Positions 22,460 to 33,786 of a stretch of 64,000 nt of DNA are shown here, one piece after another (the stretch's first letter is position 1; each line of letters starts with the position of its first letter). The stretch lies in the NCBI GenBank assembly GCA_014529385.2, contig CM043942.1:63769184-63833183 (forward strand), given 5' to 3'. Origin of the DNA: Adiantum capillus-veneris (Eukaryota; Streptophyta; Polypodiopsida; Polypodiales; Pteridaceae). The notes beneath the pieces are model-generated. The model was not told the DNA's origin and made no database searches. It saw nothing but the letters and a program-made list of their open reading frames with translations. The translations under genes and the position numbers were made by a program.

Positions 22460-25098
22460 AGATCCTGTATTCACAATTAACATTTAATGCACAAACATAG
22501 TACTACTCTTCTAAATTGATTACCACTTAATCATGCATCTAGATGAGCCTTCTTAGTCCCAAGATTAGTTAAGGTAAAATGTTAGCAGATAGACAAGCTC
22601 TTCCATTGTGCGACTCTGGCGGCTTCAAATTAATGTTGTTGGTGAAGGAGAACAAGTCCAAATGCCTTGAAATTTTGTGTGGTGTATGTTCACAGGGCAT
22701 GTAAGGTCACTCTATAAGCCCAAACTAAAAATCTGTTCATTTGCAACTTTTTCTCCGTCTATCGCGATAGACTAGCCTTTTTTTTGACAAGGGGCCTACT
22801 TTGTAGTTGTGCCTCCACCAATTGGTTTCTCCTACCTTGCACATGATCTGATCCCATTTTCACCTCAAATGAATGTCAAGTGACCCCTTTTTGGATCAAC
22901 TCCCATTTTTTTGGATTCCTTCTAAGGAAATGTTGGTCTATCTCCTTCATTTTGTGTTGTTTTGGGCTCAAACTTAGTGGGTAGCTCTCTTGCATCATGT
23001 TGAAGCCAACTGTTAATTCCAATTTTTGATAAGATGGCCTAGTATCCCTCTGCTTAGTCTATCGCGATAGACTGGTACTTAGTGTCAATTTGTCAATTTT
23101 TGGCTCTGTGATCATCTGTCTGCCTTCTCCTAGTTGATGTAAGGTTTCTTGACCCCTCTCATGTGAATTTTAGCTGTCTGCCCTTGAGATGTCATGTTCT
23201 GACTCTTAGTTGTCATCATGTCTTTCTCAGCTTGCCATAGGATTCCATCCTGTCACCAACTTTGGTGTACTACCTTCCCCAAGTCTATTTTGTTAAAATC
23301 TTGAAAAGTCTTTACCCCAATTATTGGTGTAGCAAGTCTATCGTGATAGACTAAGTTATTTGGCCAAAAATGATACTCTTGCACTTTGATTTGATAATGG
23401 TGGTTAATATTCCTTGTTAGCACCCCTCATGAAGCCAAAGTCAAAATTTCCTTGTCTAATTGTAAATTCAAGTCTATCGCGATAGACTAGTACTTGGTCA
23501 TTTTTACCAGTTTTTTTTTTTAATGTTAGTTGACCACAATGGTGTTAATAGGCCCTCCTAGACACACACATCAAGTTTTAATCAATTTAGAAGAGTGTAC
23601 TCCCTGTTTGCAGCACTTAGTTGTTCCTGGAGTCGCAGTAGACTACTTAGGTGATGGTCGCCGTTCCTTTTGGTCATTGTATGACTCCGGCTGTCTTTTA
23701 TTTCCTTTTGACCTTTGATCCAAGCAATCACTTGTTGTTTTGGTGTTTACAACACCAAGAACGACCATTTGGACATCTTTCTGGCCTGTTGCCGGCATTT
23801 GCCCTAGTGGAAGAGTTTTTTCCTGAGTGGACACATTCCATCTCGTAGTTGACATCTTTTGGATGTACCTTGTTAAATTTGGTGTCATTTTGTCACTTGG
23901 TCGGCCCGTTAGAGTGTCGTGACGCTTTGTGCGGTTTTCATCAGATAGGGACTTTAGGCTCCGTTTTGATGAACTTTTTCATGGTCTAACCCTTCAGTTG
24001 GTTTGTCGAGGTTATTGGCTTGCTGTCTATGAGTTTTGGCTCATTTTCGATCACCTTGGTTCAGTTGCCCTTTTGCAAGTCCTGTGAAATTAGGGTTTTC
24101 TGAGCGGCTTCATTCGCGCTTTCCGAGGTCATAGGCTCGATCCCTAAGCTATAGGCATTGTGCCTTTCAATTTTGGTTCCATTTGGTGGCCTCTAGGTCT
24201 CCCTAACAACCGGTCTTGTGTATGTGTGCACAGGTTGTGATTGTGATGCCGGCGAGGTTTTGCGACTAACTGAAGTATACAACACTTAGAGTCAGTGTTG
24301 ACGAGCGTACCTCTCATATTTGATGTCGATTTGGTGACCGTGCGCGATGGATGAGCTTCTGGAAGTCTCAACTGCTGTAGGGAGCTCTCTCTCTTACTAT
24401 GGAAAATGACTCAAATGAGAGATTTCTAGCCTAGCCTCTCTATATGTAATCGAGACTCCGACACCAAATTTTGCCATCTTTTACCTGTGGCCATAACTTT
24501 TTGCGAGATGCGGTTTAGGCTCGCAAATTTCTTGATTTGGACTTCGGTTGCTCCAGTTTTATCATTTTTGTAGATTTCTCCTGTTGAGGTCCCTTCATGA
24601 CGGTGGTCATTTTGCCCTGTCACCTTTGCAGTCCCTATTTTTTCTGTGTCTTCTTTACCTTGCTCCGATCAGGCGTCTCTTCTTTTGTGTTTCCATCTAG
24701 ATTACGGATTTTTACTATAATTTTTGCTAGAAAATGACTAAAATAAAGCAAATAAATCCCAAAATAACTCGAAAATAGCAATTCTAACCTATAAAAATAC
24801 CAATGAAAAGAAAAACACTTTGTAGCTCACTTTTCTCTCGTCTATGTACATTCTCGCTCATTATTGTCAACCTTGGCCTATTTTTTGCTGTTTTTAGACA
24901 TTTTTTGGCCAAATTTGACTCTCTTTATAGTCTATACACATCCCTAGGGGCTCATGAATGATGATTTGGTCCCCAATTCTGATTAATTACGAGGGCATAT
25001 TCTTTTTCCCAAAATCACACAATAAAACACAAAAATGGTTGAAAAATTGCTCACAAACATTGCCCTCTAATATATGACATGAGTCCGCATTTAGAATG
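22460..25098 (-). other. Non-coding internal region of element A with recurring palindromes
   Basis: About 2.6 kb without credible ORFs, between the internal purine tract and the accessory ORF. The palindrome AGTCTATCGCGATAGACT or close variants occur at 22757-22772, 23056-23073, 23335-23352 and 23471-23488. Flanking text is only weakly repetitive. Confidence 0.6.
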
Positions 25099-25112
25099 CC
25101 TCCCCCCCTCCT
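25099..25112 (-). other. Internal polypurine-tract-like sequence of element A
   Basis: On the minus strand it reads AGGAGGGGGGAGG, nearly the same as the terminal PPT at 19041-19053, and lies about 165 bp after the polyprotein stop. It could act as a second plus-strand origin. Confidence 0.5.
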
Positions 25113-25275
25113 AGTTGGAGTCCTCCCGAATGACAGGGTATCGTCAAGGGTATGTGCTGTGCATGGGTGTGAACTCGTGCTAATGCAGGCCTTGTAATAT
25201 AGCCCTATATGCATGTGCAGTCAATGCATGTAGAAAGAATTTATGCAGTGTAAGAGGAAGGTATAAGCGATTCGC

Positions 25276-26772
25276 TTATTGGCATTTGTCGTTGAGGCTT
25301 CCTGTGGTAGCTTGAGTTGGCTGGCAAATTTTCTTTGCAAGGAGTAGTTGTAAATCTGCCGCTCTTTGTTTGATTGTTTTCCACTTGTTTTGAATTGGCG
25401 TATGTGGTTTCTTTGAAGTCGATATTGTCGTATCTGGTGGAACATTCTTTCTTTCTGCTTTGATGACTTGGGTCTTATAGATCGTTGTAGTTTTTGTTGT
25501 TGATTCTGTTTGTTTCCTTGTGCTGTTTGCATGATGTGGCTTGACCTTGACACTTGTTGATAACTCCTCGATTGTCATCTTTGGCCTCCCTTCTTGTGTT
25601 GTTGGCCTGTTTTGAATTGGCAATTTTGGCCGCCATACCAATATAGTCCGTTGCGTATTCGACAAATTCACTATGGTTCTTTGAAGTTTTGCTGGCTTTC
25701 AGTGTTTTGTCTGTTCTTCTACCCTATTTTTTATAGGAATTAGGTTGTCGTGCCTTATCCAAACTTTGTATTTCCTCTTTTGATGTAATTGTGTCTCGGT
25801 TAGCTCTGTACGCCGTACCCAAACTTGCCCAGTTCCCTGCATGGTTGTTGATTTTTTATAAGACGTTGCTGGACTTGTAAACTCTGTTTGTTGTTGGGCA
25901 GTTCTTTGCGGTCCTATTGACTTTTGTTTCCTCCTCGACATGTATTGGTTATATGATAAGAAGGGTTTTGAAAAGTTTTCATTTCTGAACAGTGCTTCAT
26001 TAGTATCCAAATCAATGAATACCCTGTTAGCTTTCATCCATGACACTGCTAAGATACACGGCGTTGCTGATCTACTTGGTGGCAGTACATGGAATTTTGT
26101 AGTGTACGGGTGTGCCTGCACTGTGATTGGTATTATAATAGACCACAACATGGTCACCTCATCACCCGATGCTACTTTCAACCGGTGTGTCTCTGGTATT
26201 GTCCTCATTGGTCTAAGTTTCTGAAAGAGCTCAAAGCTGATGACACTCATTTTTGCTCCAGTGTCAAGCAATGCATAGATTTCAACTTGTTTTGTGCCTG
26301 CATCAGCTTTTATGTAAGGACTACACCACGTATCTTCCAAGTTGTCAATGATGCTATCGTCCTGAGCCCTAAGGTCTGTCATGGTCTTTTCTAATTCGTC
26401 GCTTTGTATATCCGCTTCGATTGTTTGGGATGTTGAAAGAGGATATTCGTTAGTCATCATTGGGGTGACCATGTTTATTGTCCTGAGAAACTGCTTTCGT
26501 TTAGCAATCCGTTCCTTTGCTTCTTGTTGTGCCTGGTCCTGAATTCTTTGTTGTTCCTCTCTATAGGTTTTTCCATAATGCAGTTGGAACAACATTTCCG
26601 GTGTTAAAGGTATATGATATTTTTTTAAACGACACCCACTAATCCAGTTCGGCATTTCTTTTCCATCTAGTGTCGACAGTTTTACTGCTCCGCTGGATGA
26701 TATTTCTTGGATCAAATAAGGCCCCATTCCCCTTTTCTTTAGCTTTTTGGCATGCTGTTTAAGGGTGTACAC
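25276..26772 (-). pseudogene. Post-integrase module of element A: second retropepsin-like domain and tail
   Basis: Continues the polyprotein frame after integrase. Residues 1-55 of the 25699-26772 ORF are the integrase C-terminal SH3-like region (KKRGMGPYLIQEISSSG). Then a charged helix leads to a retropepsin-like fold: EIYALLDTGAKMSVIS, with Asp170-Thr-Gly-Ala, and a later ILAVSWMKANRVFIDLD where a hydrophobic-Gly flap partner is expected. A TGA near 25697 separates the tail, which has VWVRRTEL, YKVWIRHDN and LVWRPKLP motifs and is very Thr/Lys/Gln rich. It stops at 25276. A retropepsin after integrase is not the standard gypsy order, and element B has the same arrangement. Confidence 0.75.
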
Positions 26773-26874
26773 TCAGACATAGTCGCCCGTTTTAAAGTCC
26801 TTGTTCTTGACATGTTTATCAAAAAACTCTTTCTGTTGTCTTTTTTTTGCATATATGGCCACTACAGCATTGAG

Positions 26875-27387
26875 TCATAACTCATCTAATTTTTCAAGGT
26901 CCTCTAACCGTTCTGAAAGTTCATGCCCCATCCAGTCCAATTGTGTGGCTACCCTTAGCGTGGGGATCAGAAAGTCAATAGGCAATATTGCATTTAACCC
27001 ATATACCATATTAAATGGTGTAGCATTGAGAGTTGTTTTATATGCAACTCGATAAGCCCACAATGCCGAATAGAGCATCTGATCCCAATCTGTTCTTGTT
27101 TCACTTACCAGTTTCGTAAGAACTGTGCACAATATTTTGTTGGTCGCTTCCGCTTAGCCATTGGCTTGTGGATGATAGGGTGCAGATTTGCGATGAAATA
27201 CCATAAACTCATTAAAGAGATGTTGGATAACTTCATTTACAAAGTGTGTCCCTCTATCACTCACCAGCTCGATTGGAAGGCCATAACGTGTAAACACATA
27301 TTCATATAAGAATTGTGCCATGGTTCTAGCGTCTGCTTTCGTTGTGGCTTTTGCTTCCACCCATTTGGTCATGTAATCCGTGGCCAA
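26875..27387 (-). pseudogene. Integrase catalytic core of element A
   Basis: LATDYMTKWVEAKA, VSDRGTHFVNEV and YHPQANG mark the DDE core. TAA at 27154 replaces Gln of the NGQAE motif seen in B, just before the catalytic Glu, and TAA at 27403 replaces another Gln upstream. The C-terminal part (RTDWDQMLYSALWAYR) is typical of gypsy integrases. After 26875 a TGA interrupts, then the frame goes on to the 26772 ORF. Confidence 0.88.
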
Positions 27388-27402
27388 TATGATATATTGT
27401 GC

Positions 27403-28590
27403 TTATGAACGATACGCTGGTGGAGTGATAGGACCAACAAAGTCCAATCCCCATTTAGCGAATGCTCGAGCACTCATCATTGGTCTTAAAGGCATTTCGT
27501 CTCTTTTAACTGGTACCTTAGTGTGTTGACATTCATCACACCTTTTCACGAATTCTGCTGCATCTTGAATCATGGTCGGCCACCATATACCTGCAACCAT
27601 AATGATTTTTACGGTTCTCTCTGCTGAAAAATGACCTCCTGCTATGCCTGCATGATCTTGTTCCAATAATGGAAAGTAGTCATTTTCATGAGGAACTAAC
27701 CTCAGTTGGTCATCAGTTCCTCTTTTGTACAATTGGTCACTAATGAGGGTATACCTATTCGCTTCGATTTGTAAAGCCTTTTGTCTAGCTTTAAACCAAT
27801 CTCCTGGCAGCTCCTTATTAGTCAAATATTCCACAATAGCATGACTCCATGCAGGTGCTACTGTCACTTGGTATAATGTGGCATAATCCACAGTGGTATT
27901 GGATGTGCAAAAGTCGCATTTCTTGATGTAATTAGCTACATCGCCTACCATTCCTGGCCAATACACTCCAAGTCTTCTTAATTGTTCATACATCATTTGA
28001 TTTCCTCTATGGAATCCCCCTGTTTGTGTATGGGCCTCCTCTAGATACGCTTCGTACTCCTTAGGGCCTATACACAACCTTAGAATTTCATCGTTTCCAT
28101 GATGGTACATTCTTCCCGCAAGCATTGTGTAATTTCGTGCTTGTCTAACGTCTTCCACCGTGTGTTTGTCGTCAAGATTCATTCCATATGTCAGCAACGG
28201 AATAATTTGCTCTGACCATTTCGGTACCATCTCTATATTAAACAGGTATGCGTCTGGGAGATCATCATCTACCCCGATAGCTATTTCGCCATGTAGTAAT
28301 CGTGAAAGGTGGTCTGCTCTTTGATGAGTTTTTCCTTTCTTAACTACTACCGTAAAATCAAACTCCAGCAACACAATGAACCATCTTACAGTTCGTCCTG
28401 TGCTACAAGGTTTGTTTACTAAGTACAAGAGTGCCTGATGATCTACAAAGAATGTGAATTTGTTAGCGAGTAAGTAATGCCGAAATTTATTTACCACATA
28501 TATCATACCCAATCCTTCTCTTTCAGTGGTAGTATAATTCTTTTCTGCACTGTTGAGTTGTCTACTAGCATAACTGATTGGAAAATCCAT
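27403..28590 (-). pseudogene. RNase H and two tandem integrase H2C2 zinc-binding modules of element A
   Basis: Residues 1-100 are the RT-type RNase H end (SYASRQLNSAEKNYTTTERE, FFVDHQALLYLVNKP, ADHLSR). Two complete HHCC modules follow: His187-His194-Cys225-Cys228 and His313-His320-Cys351-Cys354. Both have spacing H-X6-H-X30-C-X2-C, and the 126-residue offset includes similar preceding linkers (WSEQIIPLL and WSHAIVEYL). Residues 370-390 (KWGLDFVGPI) begin the catalytic core with the first Asp. Element B has only one module. HHCC zinc binding normally supports integrase folding and multimerisation. Confidence 0.88.
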
Positions 28591-28719
28591 CTTACCCTCA
28601 TCTGGTTGTGCTAATATACAGCCTATTGCAAATGCCGAAGCATCTACATGTACATGGAAGATCTTTGACCAATCTGGTGCTTTTAGAATTGGTGCAGATA
28701 CCAGTGCTTCTTTTAGTTT

Positions 28720-30591
28720 CTAAAATGACTCCTCACATTCATTGGTCCAAATGAAGAGCGTGATTAGACTATACAAGGGTTTTGCTATTACAGCGAACAT
28801 GTAGATAAAACGTCGGTAGTATCCACAATGTCCCATAAATGATTGTACCTCTCGTACAGTGTTTGGTCTTGGCAATTCTATGATCACCTTTACCTTGTCT
28901 TCATCAGTGGTAATTCCATTAGCCGACACTATGTGGCCTAAGATTTTACCTTGTCGTACCATGAATACACATTTTTCTGGGTTGAGGCAAATCCTATACG
29001 TTCTGCATTTTTCGAATACCTTTCTAAGATGATCTATATGGTCTTCTCTCAATAGACAATAGACACACAAGTCGTCCATGAAAATATCCAAGAATTTTCG
29101 CAAGTATTCTTTAAAAGCGTGTGTCATTAATCTCTAAAATGTGGCTGGAGCATTGGTCAAGCCAAATGGCATTACCCTAAACGCATATATGCCCCATTCT
29201 GTTGCAAACGCTGTTTTGTATTGATCTTCTAGTTTGACCCCCAATGGGTTATAACCAGAGAATCCGTCCATAAAGCTATAGGCTTGCTTGCCTGCTACTT
29301 GTTCCAGGATGTGTTCAGTGATAGGAAGAGGGTAGTTGTCCCTTATTGTTGTTGCGTTTACCTTCTTGAGATTCACACACACTCGTAATTTCCCATTTTT
29401 CTTGGGTACCACCACTATCAGGGACACCTAGTCCGTGTGCTCTATCTCATAAATAAATTCAGCCTCCATAAGTTTGTCTATCTCCTCTTTTATCCTTTTG
29501 GCGAATGTCTCATTATACGTGTATGGACGTTTTTTGCTTGGCTTTGCATCAGACTTCAGAGGGATTGAATGTTCACAAATGTTAGGATCCACTCCCTTCA
29601 AATCTTTGTACGACCATGCAAATACATCTCGAAATTCCTTAAGTATTTTGATCAGTAAGTCCTCTTCTTCTCGACCTAGATCTGTGGCAATGTAAGCAGG
29701 TCGAGGATTTTCTCCTGGCTCTGCTAAGTCTATTTTCTTGGCGTTCTCTGGCCCATCGTAGGACTCGTTTGATTTAGGCTCCCTCATTGGATGCTGAACC
29801 ACCAGTCTTCTTTCCTGAATGGTGTACTTACAATAGTGAGGAGGTACATCTATCTTTTTACTCCCATCACTAGCGTTCGCTCCATCCCTACTTTCCATTT
29901 CAGTTGTCCATACATTTTTAATTTTTTGTTTCAACTCATTGTATCTCATTTTCCGTTCAATTTTCGTCATAATTGGACTACCAGAGACATTCAGTTTTTC
30001 TGTTGCAACTCTTTTTTTCGCTTTGCTGGTTTTCTTAGGTTTCAACAGTCTTGACTTAAATCTTGAGTCTTCAACAACCTTAAGAAATCTTCCTGACACT
30101 TTATCCTTAGCACAATCAACAGCATGAATGCTCATAAGGAAATGTGTCTTACCCTTAAACTCCGGCATGGGTCTCAGCCTGGTTGGTGGATTGATATGGT
30201 GTCGTTTACTCTTGTATCTTTTTTGGCGTCTCTCACTTTGGTTTGGGAAATTGTAGAAGACGTCATTGTCTTGATCTTGATTATCGTCACCCTCCGTATT
30301 TTCCGACTTTTCGTCATCCGCGTTATCCTTGTTTTCACTTTGATCAGAAGAATCATAAAATTCTTCTCCCTCCTGCTTGATTTCTTTAGTGGGGATGTCC
30401 ACATAGCCCACTATCTTAAGGTCAAGTTTCGTTTCTATTTTATTGATCCTCATATTCTCAGTACCTCCATTGTTCTCGTCCTCCTCCACAATTTTGCTCA
30501 ACATGTAGTATGGTATGATATTATCGTAGCCATTCTCATCACAAAATTTGGTGGGAGTGACTTCATTGACGCATACATCCAATGTAGCCAA
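28720..30591 (-). pseudogene. Reverse transcriptase region of element A
   Basis: The first 380 residues (30591-29428) are an acidic linker ending in the RT N-terminus (KRIKEEIDKLMEAEFIY). RT continues through VVVPKKNGKLRVCVNLKKVN, SFMDGFSGYN (motif A) and FGLTNAPATF to FMDDLCVY (motif C, DD near 29071-29076), then GHCGYYRRFI of the connection domain. In-frame stops at 29428 (TAG for Trp) and 29134 (TAG for Gln) are read against element B. The reading frame is otherwise continuous. Confidence 0.92.
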
Positions 30592-30624
30592 AATTTGAGA
30601 CCATTCTAGGGGTTCGAGCTTCTC

Positions 30625-31623
30625 TTAAGGAAAAGGTTCTCGTATATATGCATCGTCTTCCAAGACCCTCTCTAGTGTCCTTTCATTGTGGTCAAATTCA
30701 GTACATTGAGATGCCCCACACATCCATATCTCCTTTTTCTTACAATGCCATGCTGGGACTTCTGATCCACTAATGGTGGCTGAGTCAAATTCTTCCACAG
30801 GGGTTCTTGTGACATCATGGTAGCTATGATTTTTCATGTTTACGCGTGTAGTAGTTTCAGCATGTCTTAGATACAAATAATCATACCCCCAGTCCTGCAC
30901 CATTTTGAGTTGCCTCATGAACGGCCTACCAAGGATAATTTCATAGTTGTTCTTCTTGTCGAAATCTACTATGGAAAAGGTATGTTCGTACTCTATGCCA
31001 CAGGAAGATACCACAATTGCCTCAAGCAATCATATAGGCCTTTCTATGTGCCCATCCGCCAGTTGCAATTTCATTCTAGTTGTTCGTATTGCTGGTTTTC
31101 CCCATTTTTCCCATAGCATTTTGGTCGCAATGGCAATGCCAGCTCCACTATCAAGTATTTCCTTAGTCTCTATGCCGTTATACTCAATTGGTAGGGTTGT
31201 GTTGCCGTCTTCACCTTCACAATACTCTCCTACCTTGTTGAGTGGCACTGGTCTAGTGTTGACTCTCTTCGGTTCTGTGTCATAAAGCTCGGTTTCGAAG
31301 AACTTAAGAGGTTTCCTTATGCCAAATTTTTCAAGACATTTGCCCACTTCCGTCCACATGCTTGGCCTAATTTTTAACAATTCTGCCAATGTGATTGTAC
31401 ACTTGACCGGAGTGGTCAACAAGTCTGTCAGGATTTTAGTGTCCAATTGTTTTGACCCGCCTATTCTTTGAGAAGGTACTTTTCGAATTTCTGACCTTGC
31501 CTCATAGTCCCCCATATATAATGGCAAAGTTCTGAGTGATTCTGGTCTGCTATCTTCGGATGCAACTGAACCATTATCCCCTTGAAATGATTTAACGTCT
31601 AAATCCCATGGAGGCTTATTCAA
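30625..31623 (-). pseudogene. First retropepsin-like domain of element A
   Basis: Two ORFs of one frame separated by TGA at 31030. Residues near 158 of the first read IETKEILDSGAGIAIATK, with the active-site-like Asp at 31150-31152. The second contains IILGRPFMRQLKMVQDW, the family's conserved ILGRPF region. This is the expected gag-pro-RT position. Element B has the equivalent at 52453-52455 with DGGAG. Confidence 0.8.
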
Positions 31624-31625
31624 GT

Positions 31626-32318
31626 TCAGCTCCGAGAAAGGCGCCGACTCGCGACTGTTTTTGTCTCATATTTTTCTTGAGCTTTTCGCACTGTTTCCCA
31701 TAGCTCTTCAGGCCAATTTTCTTCCACAATAGGGGAATATGGTGGAAAATCTTTCAGTGATTCATCAGTGCTATTAGACACGTCTCTTGCATCCTCTACA
31801 TCCGGCAAGGATTTAACGTTTTCTATCTTGTCGGGTATCCTTTGTTTGGTTTTGTGAGGTGTTTCATTGTTTGGTGGTTTGATTACTCTATCTCTCGCTT
31901 CCATAGGTGGAGGCTCCAGTAAAGCTTGTGAAGTTTCAATCAGCTGTTTGCACATCTCTAGTCTCTGTTTTTCTATCTCTGGATATGGATATGTCATCCA
32001 CCTTTGCTCTAGAGTCTGTCTGTTCTTCAATCTTGCTTCGTATGCTTGCAAGATTGCATCTAAGGGTTCATTGATCTTATCTACCAATACCGACCCTCCT
32101 GAGCTTGCACTTCTTGGTCCCTCCGTTGATTTTAGAGAGTCGGACTCTCTTTGTTGTTTAAGTTGCTCTCGAGCTATCGTTAGCTCAACTTCTACATCTT
32201 TTTGTTTTTGCTCACGTCTAGCTTTCATTTTTGCTCTTCGTTCTTTCCAAGGATTATCACGACTGATGCTAGACTTTTCAGTCTTGATTTTCATCGTTAC
32301 TCTTGGGCTGATTGTCAT
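31626..32318 (-). pseudogene. Charged coiled-coil spacer of element A in a shifted frame
   Basis: 230 codons rich in Glu, Lys, Arg and Gln (KERRAKMKARREQKQK, REQLKQQRESD), lying between the zinc knuckles and the first protease but in a different frame from its flanks. Two compensating frameshifts near 32.29 and 31.63 kb are the simplest reading. No catalytic motif is visible. Confidence 0.6.
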
Positions 32319-32961
32319 TTTTCCTTGCTTGGGCTCTCGTCAAGACCTTAACAGGAATCGGAGTTTCGTTTTCTGACCCTCCACTGGAAGGCAGCGCTCC
32401 AAGCATATTCAAGGTAGTTTTTGCTCCTTTGCTCGGGTTTTTAGGGCAATCAGGGATCAAGTGAGTAATTCCACACTCCGTGCAATATGCCTTGACCCTA
32501 ATGATTTCGTCATGAGGGCAGTCCCTCAGCCAATGGTCTCCACCACACTTGTAGCATGGTCCTTTAGGCTATTGAGGTGCTCCTGGAGCTCCTCTTTGTT
32601 TGTGTGCAATTCTTTGCCTGCTCATACCTCCGTTGGCTATGAACAACAATGTTCTTTCATCCAGGCTATATCGTCCTTCTCCCGCTGTCTGTGCAACAGT
32701 TGGTGGTCCTGTATTTTCGATCATGCTCCATGGTTCTGGTGTAGAGGGTTCTTCCAGTGGATAATAGACAGAGCTCGCTGCATATCCATTGGGCTCGTCG
32801 TAGTATGCATGCATATGTACCAAAGCCTTCTCATCCGACTCAGTTACTGTAGGTGTGTATCTTATACCGAATGGTCGTAATCCTGGTAGGGGTGGTTGTT
32901 GTCCTAACACTGGTTGTGGTCTTTCTACACCTGGTAGGTTGCCTTTCTGATATCTAGGCAT
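32319..32961 (-). pseudogene. Zinc-knuckle (nucleocapsid) region of element A
   Basis: A Pro/Gly-rich linker (32961-32569) runs to a TAG. The frame then continues with two CCHC-type knuckles, CYKCGGDHWLRDC and CTECGITHLIPDC, both CX2CX3HX4C, between about 32560 and 32450. Such knuckles bind element RNA during packaging. An MTRAQARKN-like basic segment follows. Confidence 0.75.
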
Positions 32962-33006
32962 CGGTGGGATTTAAGGGGATGTCGCCTGAGCTTGCGGAGC
33001 ATATGG

Positions 33007-33780
33007 TCATTCTCTCACATATCCCTTGTTATAATAACACTCCTCCGTCCCATGGTTTGTCCATTTTTGTTCAATCGCACACCATTTTGGTTGTTTAGCT
33101 TGTGGTTTGGAATACAAGTTAATCTTTTTAAGCACTTCCTCTAAAAGCTGCTCTTGGCTCACCGCTACTTCTCCTTTCAGTGTTGTCTTAGCAGACTTGC
33201 TTCCGCTTTGTTGCGAGGAAGAATCATCGTCAAGATCCTTGAACTCACCCTCTTTGTAGACCGCACAATTGTCCACAAGGTATAGAGATTCCTTGGTTAA
33301 ATCATTCAACGTCGTGCTCCTTTTCATATGTAAGTCCTTTTGAAGATCTGCATTCCTTAGTCCTTGAATAAATATAAGCATAAGTCTGGACTGAGTTGGT
33401 AGTTCTTCCACGGGGCAGAACTTAACATATCTTTTTAATCGAAGGGCTGCCTTCCGCACAGACTCTCCATCTTTCTGTTTGAATTTATGGATTTGTGAGA
33501 CTGTATTATGAGCTATTCCCCTTTGTGAGAATTCCTCGATAAACTCGTCAAACACTTCCTCCATAGACTCAAAGTCCCTTCGCTCCCCTGAGTCAAACCA
33601 TGTAGCAGCATCATCCTTTAAGGTTAAGCCGAATCCTGCAAATTGGGTAGGAAAGTCTAACACCCCTTCAGCTCTAATTACACGCACAAAGGCTGCTACA
33701 TGATCTCTCGGATCCCTGCTTCCCGTATATTTCTTGTTTACCCATTTTTGCACTTGAGAAGGTCTAATTCTACGAATTTC
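33007..33780 (-). pseudogene. Gag (capsid) domain of element A, 5'-truncated
   Basis: The Retrotrans_gag domain spans the 248-codon ORF: QKWVNKKYTGSRDPRDHVAA, WFDSGERRDFESMEEVFDEF, HNTVSQIHKFKQKDGESVRK, and a C-terminal WCAIEQKWTNHGTEEC segment. Homology to the plus-strand gag at 14530 begins about nine residues upstream of the first ATG, in RPSQVQKW, then ends abruptly at about 33780 where element F sequence starts on the other strand. The original start codon and the 5' LTR are lost. Confidence 0.85.
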
Positions 33781-33786
33781 AACTAT

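Larger units (their letters stand above)
18093..33780 (-). mobile_element. 5'-truncated Ty3/gypsy element A with extra domains
   Basis: Minus-strand element of about 15.7 kb: gag, zinc knuckles, retropepsin 1, RT, RNase H, two H2C2 modules, integrase core, retropepsin 2, tail, internal purine tract, non-coding palindrome region, long accessory ORFs, PPT and 3' LTR. The 5' LTR and gag N-terminus are missing: gag homology stops at about 33780, where plus-strand F sequence begins. It resembles element B throughout pol, so both belong to one broad lineage (Athila/Tat-like rather than chromovirus, as no chromodomain is visible). Confidence 0.85.
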
